A stretch of DNA of 64,000 nucleotides from Tilletiopsis washingtonensis (lineage: Eukaryota > Basidiomycota > Exobasidiomycetes > Entylomatales). The notes below the pieces were generated by a model. It saw only the letters and a program-made list of their open reading frames with translations. It did not search any database and was not told the DNA's origin. How positions within the stretch are numbered: the first letter of the stretch is position 1; the number at the start of each line of letters is the position of its first letter. The DNA is taken from positions 455,448 through 519,447 of the forward strand of contig NW_020312017.1 of NCBI RefSeq assembly GCF_003144115.1, read 5' to 3'. A program made the translations under genes and the position numbers. Of the stretch, positions 1 through 11,921 are shown piece by piece.

Positions 1-1387
1 AGGCCGCGCGCGACCTCTACTTCGCGAGCGAGCTGCTCCAGGCAGAGCGCGAGGTAAGTGGTCTGCCAAATTTAATTGCTCCACGTAGCGTGGGACTGCA
101 TGTAGCGCGGGACTGCTTTTGCGGGAGCGCAGCACTCTTACTGACACGACCTTCGCGCGGCGCTCGCAGATCATGCACGGGCAGAAGTCGCGTATCGGAC
201 TCCTCGAGCTCTTCGCCACTCCTCGCAACCGCCTGGCCGCTCAGAGCAGCAGCTGGACGATGCTAATGCAACAGTTCTGCGGGAAGTTTGGAGAGAATCG
301 GGGCGGTCACTTGCTTTGGCTAACAGCCCACCGTTCTCTCCAGGTGTCAATGTGGTTGCGTGAGTGTGGGGGAAGAAGGCCGGGCCGGACCGCGGACAGG
401 GCTGACCATACTTGATAGTTATTATGGCAGTCAAATCTTCTTCGAGGCTGGAGCAACAGAGGTGGGCGCGCTGGCCGCGTCGCTCGGCTGGGGCACCCTC
501 AACTGGCTCGGCGCGATTCCCGCATTCTGGGCCATCGACAAGCTCGGCCGCCGCACGCTCCTGCTCATCGGCTACCCCCTCATGGGCTGCGCACTCTTCA
601 TCACCGCTTTCTCCTTCCTTGCGCCTAGCGAGACGGGCCGCGTTGCTGGCGTTGCTCTCGGCACGTACCTGCACTGCCTCTTCTACTCGCCTACCGCAGG
701 CCCAGTCGTGAGTCTCAAAAAGCTCGGAAAGTAGCATCAGACTATGATTGACGCTCGCTCGCATCCAGCCCTTCACATACAGCGCGGTAAGCAGGATCAA
801 GAATCTAATGCATGGCTAGCGACGCGACACTGACGCGTCTTTGCGCCCTGCAGGAGTGCTATCCGCTCAAGGTCCGCGAGAGCGGCATGAGCCTCGCCGT
901 CGCCGTGTGCTGGTTCTTCAACGGCGTGAGTCCACATCTGTGCCTCTCTCTTTTTCCTCGGCTCACGAATGGGTCTCCGCCAGGTGCTGTCGCTCACGTG
1001 GCCGGCGATGCGCAACGACCTGACGCCGACGGGCGCGTTCGCCTTCTACGCTGCCTGCAACATGGCTGCCACCGTCTTTACGTACTTCTTGCTGCCCGAG
1101 ACGAAGAGCCTGACGCTCGAGGAGCTCGACGCCGTCTTCTCGGTCAGCAACGCCGAGCACGCGGCGTACCAGGCGCGCCTCATTCCGTACCACGCCGGCC
1201 GCCTCGTGGGCCGCCGCAACATCGACAAGGGCGAGCCGCTGTACGCGCACGAGAAGCTCACGCTCGAGGAGCGCAGGGCTAGAGGCACGATTGCGCCCGC
1301 CGCTGCTGGCCGTGAGTAGAATGCCAGGCGCTGACTGGTGCTGCGAGCCTCCGACCTTGGGCTGACACTTGAGCCTTCTCAGACTAA
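1..1387 (+). CDS. MFS sugar transporter, C-terminal part (5' end outside window)
   Basis: Major facilitator sugar-porter family membrane protein, expected to move a hexose or similar solute across the plasma membrane; the substrate cannot be read from the sequence. Exons: <3-53, 170-281, 344-359, 419-707, 769-786, 854-925, 984-1311 and 1383-1387. Family motifs are visible: QQFCG/VNVV before TM7, the loop DKLGRRTLL after TM8, FFNGVLSLTWPAM in TM11 and PETKSLTLEELDAVF after TM12. The N-terminal half lies left of the window. Oddities: the donor at 282 reads GGAAGT instead of GTAAGT; exons of 16 and 18 nt; and a last exon with only two coding bases plus the stop. If the last intron is not removed, translation ends at 1319 with almost the same C-terminus. 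Family call is firm; exact exon edges are inferred. Confidence 0.85.
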
Positions 1388-2382
1388 GCGCCGGGCCGCC
1401 GCGCCGCGCTTCCACTTCACGCCGCCTGTACCCATACAGACCTTGACGACGACCCCATCCTGAATTGTGATGATCATAGCCACCCCTGTGCGAGAGTGAG
1501 CGTGCCGCAGGAGCTGTTATCGCTGCCGGTGCAACGGACGACGGCGCCCCCTGGCACTCTTAGCGCGCGCTGGTCGCACGCCCCTGGCGAGCTCAGGCAC
1601 CGCCGGCGCGGCGCGGCGCAGCAGCAGGAGGCTTCGCGTCTCCGCATCCGGCCGCGGGCTCAGTCGCGCCAAGGGCAAGGCGAGCTTGATCGGCCGCACG
1701 TCGTCCAGCATAACGCCGTTCCTGGACGAGATCTGAGCTGCGTCCGGCTCAGAGCTCTGTCGCGTGTGTGTGTTTGCGGCAGCGAGAGGCACGCAGCGTG
1801 GTAGCGATGCGCGGCGCGCACCCGCACGGACGGCGGACGCACCCCTCAGGCCACGCCGCGATTCATCACCTCTAGCCGCTGCGTCACAAGTGCTTCCGCG
1901 ATGCTTCTCTTGTCAGGAGTGCTGACCGGCTGACTACGGCGAGTCGAAGGCTCACGAGCGCAGCGTTGCATGCTGAGAAGCAGCCTTGCACAGCGAGGTT
2001 CAGCGTGGGACCCGCGCACGGCCGGCGGAGCGTGTGTTGGTGCTGGCAGACGGGCGTGGCGCCTGTTGCCGAGCCAGCGCGTGTGAGGCAGGCGGCCAGC
2101 GAGGCACAGGCGCGCGGCGCGTGGCTGCCGGACGCGGCGCGGAGGCGAGGTGAGTCGCGCCCTGCCGCACCGCGCGCCCGCCGCCCCGAGGAGACCCCAG
2201 CGGCCGTCTCCCGCCGCTGCGTGGCGCCCTTGCCTCGCCGTGCCGCGTGCGCTCCCGCACGCCGACATCGCACGCCTTCCAGCGCGCCGCCGTTCCCCGC
2301 ACACCACCACATCCGCACGCGCAGCAGCCTCGCTCCGCCGCTGCGCACACTTTTGCCGCTCTCCTCACCCCTGCGCGCTGCG
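1388..2382. other. Intergenic region, promoter of the Boi-like gene
   Basis: About 1 kb between the transporter stop and the SH3-SAM-PH gene. Open frames occur on both strands, but they overlap each other, have Arg/Ala/Pro-rich compositions typical of GC-rich noise, and show no splice-linked conserved domain. The last ~150 bases are C-rich, as in other leaders of this window. I see no RNA gene or repeat. Confidence 0.5.
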
Positions 2383-5300
2383 ATGGCCGACGCGTCCCTC
2401 TCGCCGGCGCCGCGCGCCGCCGGCTCGGCCGCCGCCGCCACGTCGGCCGCCGACGCCGAGCGCCTCTGGGCGCTGCACGACTTCGACGCCGAGAACCCGG
2501 ACGAAGTCTCCTTCCGTGCCGGCGAGCCGGTCATCGTCGTCGAGCGCGACGACGCGTACGGCGACGGCTGGTGGCAGGTGAGTGCGGATGCAGAGCGGCG
2601 ACGATAGCGGGCAGCGGGTGTGGTGTTGCGGCGCCTGTGCTGGCACTGCAGTGGTGAACGTGCAGTGGTGAACGCTGCTCACACATCGTCTGCAGGGCAC
2701 AAACGTCAACGGCGAGACGGGCCTCTTTCCCTTCAGCTACACGACCTTCGACCGCGCGCTGGCCGAGCAGGCCGTCGCCGAGGCGGCGGCTGGCGCCAGC
2801 CCGGCGGGCACGCCTGGCCTGATGGGCAACACGATGGCCGACATCGACGCCGCGCTGGCCGACGTGTCGGATGCTAACGGCGCACAGACGGCACGTACAG
2901 CCGCTGGCGGTACGCCGCGCCGCGCGCCCAGCTTCAAGAGCGAGCGCAGCGCCGACATCAGCGTCGGCGAGACCGACGAGAACGGGGACGTCGAGGCGGA
3001 CCTCGCGTCGCGCGCCGCTGCTCGTGCTGCGCTCGCCGTCAACGCACAAAAGGCTGCAGACGCAGCCAGCGCCGGCCAGAAGGCCGAGGACGAGCGCCGG
3101 CGCAGCGAGGCGGCGCGCGTCTTTGCCGAAGAGGAGGAGCGCCAGCGCCTCATGCTGCTGGCCAAGGAGGCCGAGCGCAAGCGCGAGCTCGAGCAGGGCA
3201 CGCTCAAGGAGACGCCCAAGGAGGAGAAGATCGCGCCGATCGAGGGCGTCGAGATGAGCGACGAGTCCGACTCGGAAGGCTCAGAGGCTGCAGGCCCGAC
3301 TGCGACGCATGCGCCGCTGTTCGGCTCGCTTGCGCCCAAGCAGCCCGACGCCCTCGACCCGCCGCGCTCGCTGTCGCCCATTCCCAGCGCGTCAGGACAC
3401 AGCCACACCGGCATGGGCAGCGCCGCTGCGCTCGCAGCAGGTGCAGCCATTGCCGGTGGTGCCGCAGCCACGATGAACCGCAGCCGACAGAACTCGGCCA
3501 ACGGCGTGCAGAACCGCAGCTACGACGACGAGGCGAGCATTGTGAGCACGCAGCCACGCACGAGCGGCATGACCGACCCGACGGCGCCCGGCACGGCTGC
3601 CACGAGCCTGGCTGGCGGCGCCGAGACGCCCAAGAGCGCATTCATGCCGCAGGCCGCCAGCTCTGCCGGCCTTGTGCCCTCGTCGCCCGCGCCGAGCAAC
3701 CTCTCGGGCTCGCAGCGCGTCGGCCCTGGCGGCGACCCGCACGAGTGGAGCGTGGAGGAAGTCGTGGCGTGGGGCCGCGCAAAGGGCTGGGACGAGGGCG
3801 CCGTCGTCTCGAAGTTCGCGGGTGAGCCTAGCTGCGCCTTGCCTGATTACCACATCCTGACATGCGGCATGCAGAGCACGAGATCTCTGGCGATGTGCTC
3901 ATGGAGATGGACGTCAACATCCTCAAGGAGATCGACATCACCGCCTTCGGCAAGCGCTTCCAGGTCGCCAACGCGATCAAGGACCTCAAGCGAAGCCTCG
4001 GCGGCGAGAGCGCCGTGTCGCCCGCGCTTGCTCCGCTGCCCGTCACGCCCGTCTCGGCCTCGCTGCGCCCGAGCAGCCCGGCGCCCAGCACCGGCAACAT
4101 GGGCCCGCCGAGCGTGTCGGGCGGAGTCTACGGCGCTGGCGCTGGCATGCTCGGTGCCTCCTCGATGGCGCGCGTCAACAGCTACGGCACGCATGAGGAC
4201 GCGCCTCGCACCGAGTCCGAGGTGCTCGCCGGACGCGCCGTCTCGGGCACGTCGGCTCGCTCGGCGGCCAGCTTCGAGACCAACGGCGCCTGGCCGCCCA
4301 CGTCTGCCAGCGATGGCTTTGGCGGACTTGGCGCCGGGCCGGCCGCCGCATCCAGCGGTGCCGCACTGGCGGACCTCGACACGCCCATCACCTCGCCGCA
4401 GCTCGTCAGCGACAAGAAGCTGCGCAAGGACGGCCCCGCTCCTGCCGCCTCTTCGCCGCGCAAGCGCGAGTCGGGCGGCAGTGCCGGCGCCGGCGACCGG
4501 ACAAGCTTCTTCGGCGGCTTTGCTGAGCGCCGCGCGCGCAAGCCGGCACCGAAGGTCGCCAGCAGCTCGCTCAGTCCTGGTGACGAGCCGAGCAGCAAGG
4601 GCACCCTTGGCCGCCTGGGTCTCGGCCGGCTGCGCGAGCGCAGCTCGCAGGCGTCGGACCCGCAGCCGGCCGACGCGCTCAAGGGTAAGATCAGCCTGCC
4701 GACGAGCAGCCCGACGTACGACTCGATGGGCGACACGGCGCGCCGCAACCGGGCCTCTGGCGGCTCGAACGGCGGAGGCTTCGGCGGCGGCCAGGGCGGC
4801 TTCGGCATGGGCCACTCGAAGCAGGCCAGCGTCGGCAGTGCTGGCCCGGCGGCGGGAGAGTGGCACGGGCCCAAGTCTGGCGACCTGCGCTCGCCCGGTG
4901 CCGCTCCGACCGAGGGCCCGGTGATGGCGCGCATCCGGCCCGTCGACCTCGAGGGCTGGATGAAGAAGAAGGGCGAGCGCTACAACTCGTGGAAGCCGCG
5001 CTACCTCGCGCTCAAGGGCTCGGACCTCGTGCTGCTGCGCGACCCCACGGCGCCCAAGATCAAGGGCTACGTGAGCATGAAGGGCTACAAGGTCATCGCC
5101 GACGAAAACACAAACCCGGGCAAGTACGGCTTCAAGATCCTGCACGAGACCGAGAAGCCGCACTACTTCTCCAGCGACGACCCGGCCATGGTGCGCGCAT
5201 GGATGAAGGCGCTGATGAAGTCGACGATCGGGCGCGACACGACGCGTGAGTCTGCGCGAGCTTGTGTCACTTGCCGCACACGCTCACCCTTCACAGTGCC

Positions 5301-8123
5301 CGTCATCTCGTCGTACAACAACGCCACCATCTCGCTCAAGGAGGCGCAGCGCATGAACCCGCCGCCGCGGCCGCCAAGCCCCACGAGCCGGGCCCGGGCG
5401 CAGCGCGCGACCGCACGCGCCAACAAGGACCAGCTGACGGCCAAGGACGCGAGCGTGCTGATGGTGCGTTGTGCCGCGCCGCGATCTGCCGCCAAGGCTC
5501 ACACCCCTGCAGGGCCTCGGACAGCCGGCAAACCTGCGGCAAGGTCCATAGTGAGTGTGCCTCTGGCTCCTCCACAGCTGCAACCTCTCGGCGCCCGTTC
5601 CTCGCCGCGCCTCGGTCTCGTCACAAGCGGCTTCTGCACACGATACCAATCACCAAGCGCCCCGTGCGCGTGCAAGAAGCCCTTTTCCCGCGTCTCTTAC
5701 CCCATCCGCGCTAGCGTTCCCTCTCTGTCTCTCCCACTGTTCGCAGTCCCTTGGCGTGCTCAGCGATGCGAGTGCCAGGCCTCGCATGTGCTTGCTCGCC
5801 GTTCCATGTCTCTTGTGTTTCGGCCTTGCTCGCCTCGGCCAGGCGGAGGTGCCCGCCAAGGCGCTCCTGCTCCGCAAACGTTCGCACGCACCCCATACAT
5901 TGCCATGCCCTCTCTGCCCTCTTTCCGCATCTCGCGCCTCTCCGCCGGTGTTCCGTCACCTGCCTCGGAAGCTTCGTCTCGTGCCGTCCTTGTTCTTTGC
6001 CTCGCCCTCTGCCTTGCCTTGATTAGCCTCCTCACGCTTTCTCTTCTTATCACCCCTTTACTTGCCTTCTTCTCTCGTTGTCGTCGACTTCGACCTTTGA
6101 CTTTCGCTTTATGCGGTACGTTGGCTTTCTTTCTTCACCCTTGCCTCTCTCTGCCTTGCCGCCCGTGCATTCACCCCACCACAGCCAAGACGCGCTGGTC
6201 CGAGCCGGCATGGCAGGCGTGGGCGCCGGCGGACAGCGCAGCAACATGGGCGCCATGGGCGAGAGCATGACGCGGCACACCAGGTCGACCTCGTCGCTGC
6301 GCAGCGCCGTGGGTGCGCTGGGCGGCCTTCGCAGCCGCTCGTCTTCCAAATCCCTGCACGAGCGCACTCAGAGTCAGCAGAGCGACTACGGCTCGGGCTC
6401 GGGTCATGGCGCACACTCGCGCTCCGCCAGCAGCAGCAACACCTCGCTCGTGCGCACACGCCGGCGCATGACGCCGCCGAGCGAGAAGCCAGAAGGCTCC
6501 GCGCCGGCCATCGAGGTATCGAGCCTGCAGCGCGAGCCCTCGTCGTCGTCTTTGCGAGGGCGCAGCGCCCGGGCGCTCCAGACGGCGGCTCAGAATGCGG
6601 CCAATCTGGCGCCGTTGCTCTTCACCAGCCAGCACGCTGCGATCGACCAGGATCGCTCGCCAGACGCGCGCGCTGCCGGCTACTACGGCGGCAACTACAC
6701 AAACGTGGAGATGTGAGCCGGGTCAGATCACGGCACGGGAACACTGCTGACAAACCTGCGCAGTGCTTGGGCGGAAGGAGTGCCCGTTGCTCTGCCATCT
6801 GCTCGCTCGCCGCCTGATCATCGTATCGCCGAGCTGTCGCCCTTGGCAAGCTCCCAGCTGCAGGCCGACTCTTCACCGCTCGCGAGCTCTCAGCTGCTGG
6901 ATGCCTATGACTGTGAGGGCCAGACACAAGCCGCGTCTCTGCTGCGTGCTGACTTGCATGGATGCCCAGTCCTCGACAGCGAGAAGACACCAACAGTCGA
7001 AACAGGTCCGTCACCACCACCTAAGGATGCGGCCAAAACGTCGTCGGCGGAGTCCACGCCTCGTCCCTGGGAGACCCGACGCGAGATGGGCGCGGTCAGT
7101 GCGCTCATCGCGGACCAGCTGGCCACTGCACGCAAGGCAGCCGGCCTGCAGCCCTTGAATGGACAGAGATGGTCGCCCGACGACAGCAAGTCGACGTCGC
7201 CAGAGCCGGCAAACTCGCGCTTCTGGAAGCAGCAGCAGCAGAAGCTCGAGCCGCTCCACCAACAGCGCAAGAGCCTGGCCACGTTCTCACTGCGCCAGGA
7301 CGGCGAGTCCGGCTTTGAGCTCACGCCCGCCAGCTTTCCCACACCCGTCGAGCAGGACGACGTGGCGCCGCTCAAGAGTGCCCGGCGCTGGGTGCCAGAG
7401 GTGGCGGCGCCGTACTCGCCGGGAGCGGACAGCTTCGCCACGACGATCGAAGGCCGCGCTTCGCTGCTCTCCGGGGCACCGACTTCTGCGGGTGCCGCAA
7501 CTGCAGACGAAACATACCGCCCAGCCTCGTGGCGGCGTCTGCCCGGCAACCGACCGCTCTCGCACGATGGCGTCTCCCCGCGCACGCTCGAAGTGCCCGG
7601 CGGACCGCACACGCCAGCGCTCACGCCCCCGCTCGCGCCGGGAGCCGGTCGCGGTCTGCAGCTCTTCAATCGCTTGGGCGCGCAGCAGAAGGCTGCCGAA
7701 AGCACGAGAGCCAGGCGTGCTTCCGGCAACCTCGGTCCGGCGCAGCTGGCGCATGACACGCGCCCCAGCATCTCCGTCTTCTCCACCTCGTCCGACGAGG
7801 CCTCGCCGCCGCCGCCGACGCCAAAGTCAAGCCGTCTGAGCCGGCCCAAGTCGGCCGGCGGTATGCGCTCGCTCGCGCACGCCAGCTTCTTCGGGCGCCG
7901 CATCAGCCCCTCCGAGGTGCCGCTGCGCGAGGCGAGAGAGAAGGGCAAGGCCGCACGGCCGCACGAGCGTTCGCTGCCGCCGCGTCCGCACTCGCAAGGA
8001 CGCAACTCAGAGGGTCGCCTGGCGGCCGAGCACATTCCGCCCGTGCCAGTGCTGCACGCCGCGCCGGCAGCGGGGGGCAAGCGGCTCTCATGGCGGCGCC
8101 GCTCCGACGCCAGCCAGATCTGA
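2383..8123 (+). CDS. Boi/Pob1-like polarity scaffold: SH3, SAM and PH domains
   Basis: Cortical scaffold of the Boi1/Boi2 (budding yeast) and Pob1 (fission yeast) type, which links Cdc42/formin signalling and exocytosis at growth sites. Exons: 2383-2577, 2696-3821, 3875-5245, 5297-5463, 5513-5550, 6185-6712 and 6764-8123, giving about 1594 residues. SH3 lies at ~26-85 (ALHDFDAENPDEVSF...WWQ), SAM at ~413-482 (EWSVEEVVAWG...), and PH at ~797-890 (GWMKKKGERYNSWKPRYL...). The rest is Ser/Pro/Ala-rich and probably disordered. The apparent stop at 6714-6716 falls inside a good intron (GTGAGC...CTGAC...GCAG), and the frame continues to 8123. If that intron is retained, the protein ends at 6716 with ~1142 residues. 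The 634-nt intron before exon 6 is long for this genome. Domain identity is firm; the extended C-terminus is inferred. Confidence 0.85.
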
Positions 8124-8268
8124 CGCTTCGAGCCGGGCACACCACTCCAACACTCTCGCTATGACCCGCCACGCCACCTGCCGCCGACTCCGCTCATGAG
8201 ACCACCTCCACGCCCGTTTGTGCATCAATTATTCACTCATTGCCCATCGCCCTGCGCCGCGTGCCCGT

Positions 8269-9764
8269 CTAGACGAACTTGTGCGGCACAAAGTCCTTGC
8301 CGACGGCGTCTGGCAGGTCGTCGCCCGGCAGGAAGAAGCGCTTGACGCCGCTCTCGGAGATGTCGACCATGCGGATGGTGCCGCCCTGGGCAAGGATGCG
8401 TCAGCGGGGTTGTGCAAACAAGGCTGACGCTGTGCTCACTGAAGAGCCGTCTCGCCGCATTGCAAGCGCCAGAGCTGAGAGACGGGGTCAGCGGCGCGTC
8501 GTCGGGAAGCAGAGGCGCGAGACTCACCCTCGCGCACAAACTTGAGCGTCTGTGAGGGAGCGCTCGTCAGCAAGTGTCGAGAGCCGCCGGCACATGACAC
8601 GCACCTCGTCACGACCCCAGCCCTCCTTCCACGTCGCGTCGCAGTAGCCGTAGATGTACGTCGAGCCGGAGCCTGCCGCCACAGGTCAGCACATGCCGTG
8701 TACAATGCCACGCCAGACGCACCGCCGATGGCCCACGGCTGCTTGAAGAGGCCGCCGCCGAGCGGCACGTTGTACACGCTGCCGCCACTCCGCTTGTCCC
8801 AGCCGGCGACGATGATGCCGGCGCTGAGGCGGTCCTTGTTCGAGTAGCAGATCTCCTGGAAGAGCTGCGCGGCGACGGCGACGCGCGGCGCCTCGTCGTG
8901 CTGCACTGAGACCATGCCGAGGTGGTAGGAGACCATGTCGGCCACCGCCTGCGTGTCGGCGGCGGAGCCGGAGCGGCAGCAGTAGATGCGGTCGGAGATG
9001 TGCGTGAGCTTGTCCGTCACGCGGTTGGCCTGCGATTGCAGTGTCAGCAGTTGCAGACAAGGCATGCCCTGTGTGCAAGCGAGAGGTCCAGGTGGAGTGC
9101 TGGACACAGCTGCTGAAATCTGCGACGTCGGCTGCTGCTGAGGCAAGCCATCGCTATCCACCGAAGCTCTGGTCCTACTCTGCACAACACCCAGCCGCTG
9201 CCTCTCCGCTACTGCTGTCCAGCTCCACCCAGCGGGCACGGCCACTCACGATGTACGAGCCCATCGTTGTCCGCGAGTCGGCGCCCATGATGACGCCGCC
9301 GTCATACGCGACGGCCATGATCGACGTCTGTAGATCGGCGAAGGGTGTCAGCGCAAGAACACAAGCAAGGCTGGCGGCCTCGATCGGGACGAGAAGCGAA
9401 CGGCACGCGCGGGCGGCGAGCCTGCCGCTCTTCGCTTGCGGCTCTAGCGCAGCGGCAGCTCCAGCGGGCAGCAACGCTATGCAAGTGCATCGCAGCGGCC
9501 AGCATCCTGTTGCGTACAGGGCTGCCCTGCGCGCTGCGCCCTGCCATGCGCTGCAGATCTGCCTCTGGCTTGCGGCGGCACGTCGGGCAGGCCCGCAACA
9601 TCGCTGCGTGCTGTGCTGGCTGTGCTGCTACGCCTCTGTGCGGCAGGCTGCACACTGCCACCGTCTGTGGCCCTTGTATGCCGCGGCCGCAGCCGGCCTC
9701 GTGCGGCACTCACGCCCAGGTCCATCTCGCCGGCCTTGAGGCGGGCCATGTCGAGGGCCTGCAT
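8269..9764 (-). CDS. PRE3: 20S proteasome subunit beta-1 (caspase-like activity)
   Basis: Catalytic beta-1 subunit of the 20S proteasome, cleaving after acidic residues. Seven exons on the minus strand: 9714-9764, 9250-9327, 8723-9029, 8605-8672, 8528-8549, 8440-8474 and 8269-8385; they sum exactly to 225 residues. The 17-residue propeptide ends ...EMDLG, followed by the N-terminal nucleophile Thr ([11 protein letters not shown]). Then come the Asp and Ser-Gly region ([24 protein letters not shown]) and [18 protein letters not shown], all close to yeast Pre3. Two micro-exons of 22 and 35 nt code the helix before GGTIRMV. The Thr codon is the first codon of exon 2. The gene is divergent from CNB1 and convergent with the Boi-like gene (145 bp between stops). 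Length is normal for the family. Confidence 0.95.
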
Positions 9765-10343
9765 GGCGGGCTGCGTGTGTGGGAGATGCGAGAGGCTGGG
9801 CGTACGGGGGAAGATGCGTCACGAGCGCTGCAGGGTGTGCGACTGAGTGTGGCTTGGTGCGGTGTGCCGGCGGGAGAGGGGTGCGGTGCCGGTGGAGTGG
9901 AGCGAGGCGTGCCTCTGGCTGCTGAGCTGCAAGCCTCGAGGGAGTGACGCGTCGTCCGTGCGCCGCGAGCCTCAGGGAGCAGCGCGGCGCGGGGAGTCGC
10001 ACACGCGCGCCGCCAGGAGGCCCAAGCCCACCAGCTCGCACCTCCATAGCATGCTGCCCCTTGCTCCTTCCTGCCTCCACGCCGGCCACCCAACACCTGA
10101 CGCTCAGCACCCGCAGCCGCATCACACACACGCACCCGCCCGTCCTGCCTGCGCGCCACGACCCTCGCACACGTCCGCCTCACGACCCGCTCCGGCGCCC
10201 TCGTCGCCGAGCACTTCACGCCTCACGTCCTTCTCGCACGCGCCGCGCGTCACCCACGCGCACACGCCGCTGCCGCGCCTGCCGCGCCTCGAGCACTTGC
10301 ACCTCTCTCCTCGCTCGCTGCCGCAGCGCAGCCGCTCGCAGCC
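9765..10343. promoter_or_regulatory. Divergent promoter region PRE3 / CNB1
   Basis: 579 bp separate the two start codons and must hold both promoters. The CNB1 side is a C-rich, CAC-rich leader. I see no convincing proteasome-type control element, TATA box or CACGTG. The open frames here lack domains and overlap on both strands. Confidence 0.5.
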
Positions 10344-11711
10344 ATGGGCCAGCAGGGCTCGCAGCTCCTCTCGGAGATCGAGCAGAACTCCAACTGTGAG
10401 TGCGGGCTGCGGCGCACAGGCGCGCACGGGCGGTACTCGGGCCGATCAGGGCGATGGCTGGGCCGGTAGAGGACGCATGCTGGTGGAACTGCCGGATGGG
10501 GCAGGCGGAGCAGCTGGCATGTTGGCCAGCGCCGAGCTGCGCAGGAACGCGTTGGCGCCGGGCCGCTGGTCAGCCATACACTGCTTGTGCGAGAGCATCA
10601 CACCGCCAGAGCTCCTGGCTTCCGCCTGGCTGTGCCGAGCCGCATACGCACTGCGGCTGCGAGACTGCTGCTAGAGCTACGCTGTGTGCCAAGCAGTGCG
10701 CTCGAGTGTGCAAATTGCAGCTGGAGTGGGGCTCGAGCGCACAGTGACAGCGCGGCGAGACAGCACCGAAGAGGCGCAGCGCAATCTGCGCTCGCACCAC
10801 GAGGGGCGTTGGACACGCATGCGTGCGCGCTGCATGAAGTGTGTCGCCACAGTCTGCTCACCCCATTCCCGGCAGTCTCCGGTCCCGAGATCAACCGTCT
10901 CAAGAAACGCTTCATGAAGCTGGATCGCGACGGCAGCGGCAGCATTGACAAGGACGAGTTCCTGCAGATCCCCGCCATCGCAAATAACCCGCTGGCGCTG
11001 CGGATGATTGCCATCTTCGACGAGGAGTGAGTGGCGGCGAGTGGGATGGAGAGCGCGCGTGAGGAGGCGGGCTGCGGGAGCGCGCACCAGAGTAGTCAGG
11101 AGGGAGAGCAGTGGAGGCCGAGGCTGGCTATCACTGCGGAAAGTGCGCTGAGGGCGCAGGTGCCGCGCTCTTGGAAGCCTGCGAGCGCTGGATGCAGCAC
11201 ATATCCTCCCGCGCATGTTGAGTCGAGCGCATCGTCGCACGATTGCCTCTCCTGGTCATTTGCTCACACCACGGCCCGCAGCGGAGGCGGCACTGTCGAC
11301 TTCCAGGAGTTTGTCGCCGGCCTGAGCGCGTTCAGCAACCAAGGGTCACGCGAGGAGAAGCTGCGGTGTGAGTGTCCCTGCCGCGCGAGGCGCCCGCCAG
11401 CATGCTCACCCTCCCGCCAGTCGCGTTCAAGGTGTACGACATGGACCGCGACGGCGCCATCTCCAACGGCGAGCTCTTCCTCGTGCTCAAGATGATGGTC
11501 GGCAACAACCTCAAGGACCAGCAGCTGCAGCAGATCGTCGACAAGACGATCATGGAGGCCGACAAGGACGGCGATGGCAAGCTCGACTTTGCCGAGTTCC
11601 AGGAGATGGTGAGCGCGGCAAGCGCGGCTGTGCTGGGCGGTGCTGATGCGTCTTGCACAGGTGGCCAACACAGATATCGCACGGCAGCTCACGCTCGAGG
11701 ACTTGTTCTGA
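10344..11711 (+). CDS. CNB1: Calcineurin regulatory subunit B
   Basis: Ca2+-binding regulatory subunit of the calcineurin phosphatase. Exons: 10344-10395, 10876-11026, 11282-11367, 11421-11608 and 11661-11711, giving 175 residues, the usual fungal length. The N-terminus MGQQGSQ fits N-myristoylation at Gly2. Four EF-hand loops are seen in order: [12 protein letters not shown], a second loop of the form [23 protein letters not shown] and [12 protein letters not shown]. The C-terminus [10 protein letters not shown] is typical. The first intron (480 nt) and second (255 nt) are much longer than the local norm. The start is set by the myristoylation motif and by splicing into the [13 protein letters not shown] segment. 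Confidence 0.96.
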
Positions 11712-11921
11712 CGGCCCGCGGTGCCGCCGCCGCCCACAACGGAAGCGGGAATGAGACGTCTTGCTGCATGCTGCTCATGAGTGAAGGAAGGCGAGCGCCG
11801 CAGCGAGGGTGACATGGGCGAGACAGGGTGACTGGACTACAGCGGACCGAGGGCACACTGGCGGCGTGGAGCAGGAGGGAGGCGGCGAGGCGCAAGCCGG
11901 GCTACGTCTTGGCCGTCCAGC

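Noticed and set aside
3847-5163. Long open frame on the minus strand opposite the Boi-like gene
   Set aside because: Arg/Ala-rich shadow created by GC-rich third positions; the plus frame has SAM and PH domains and consistent splice sites.
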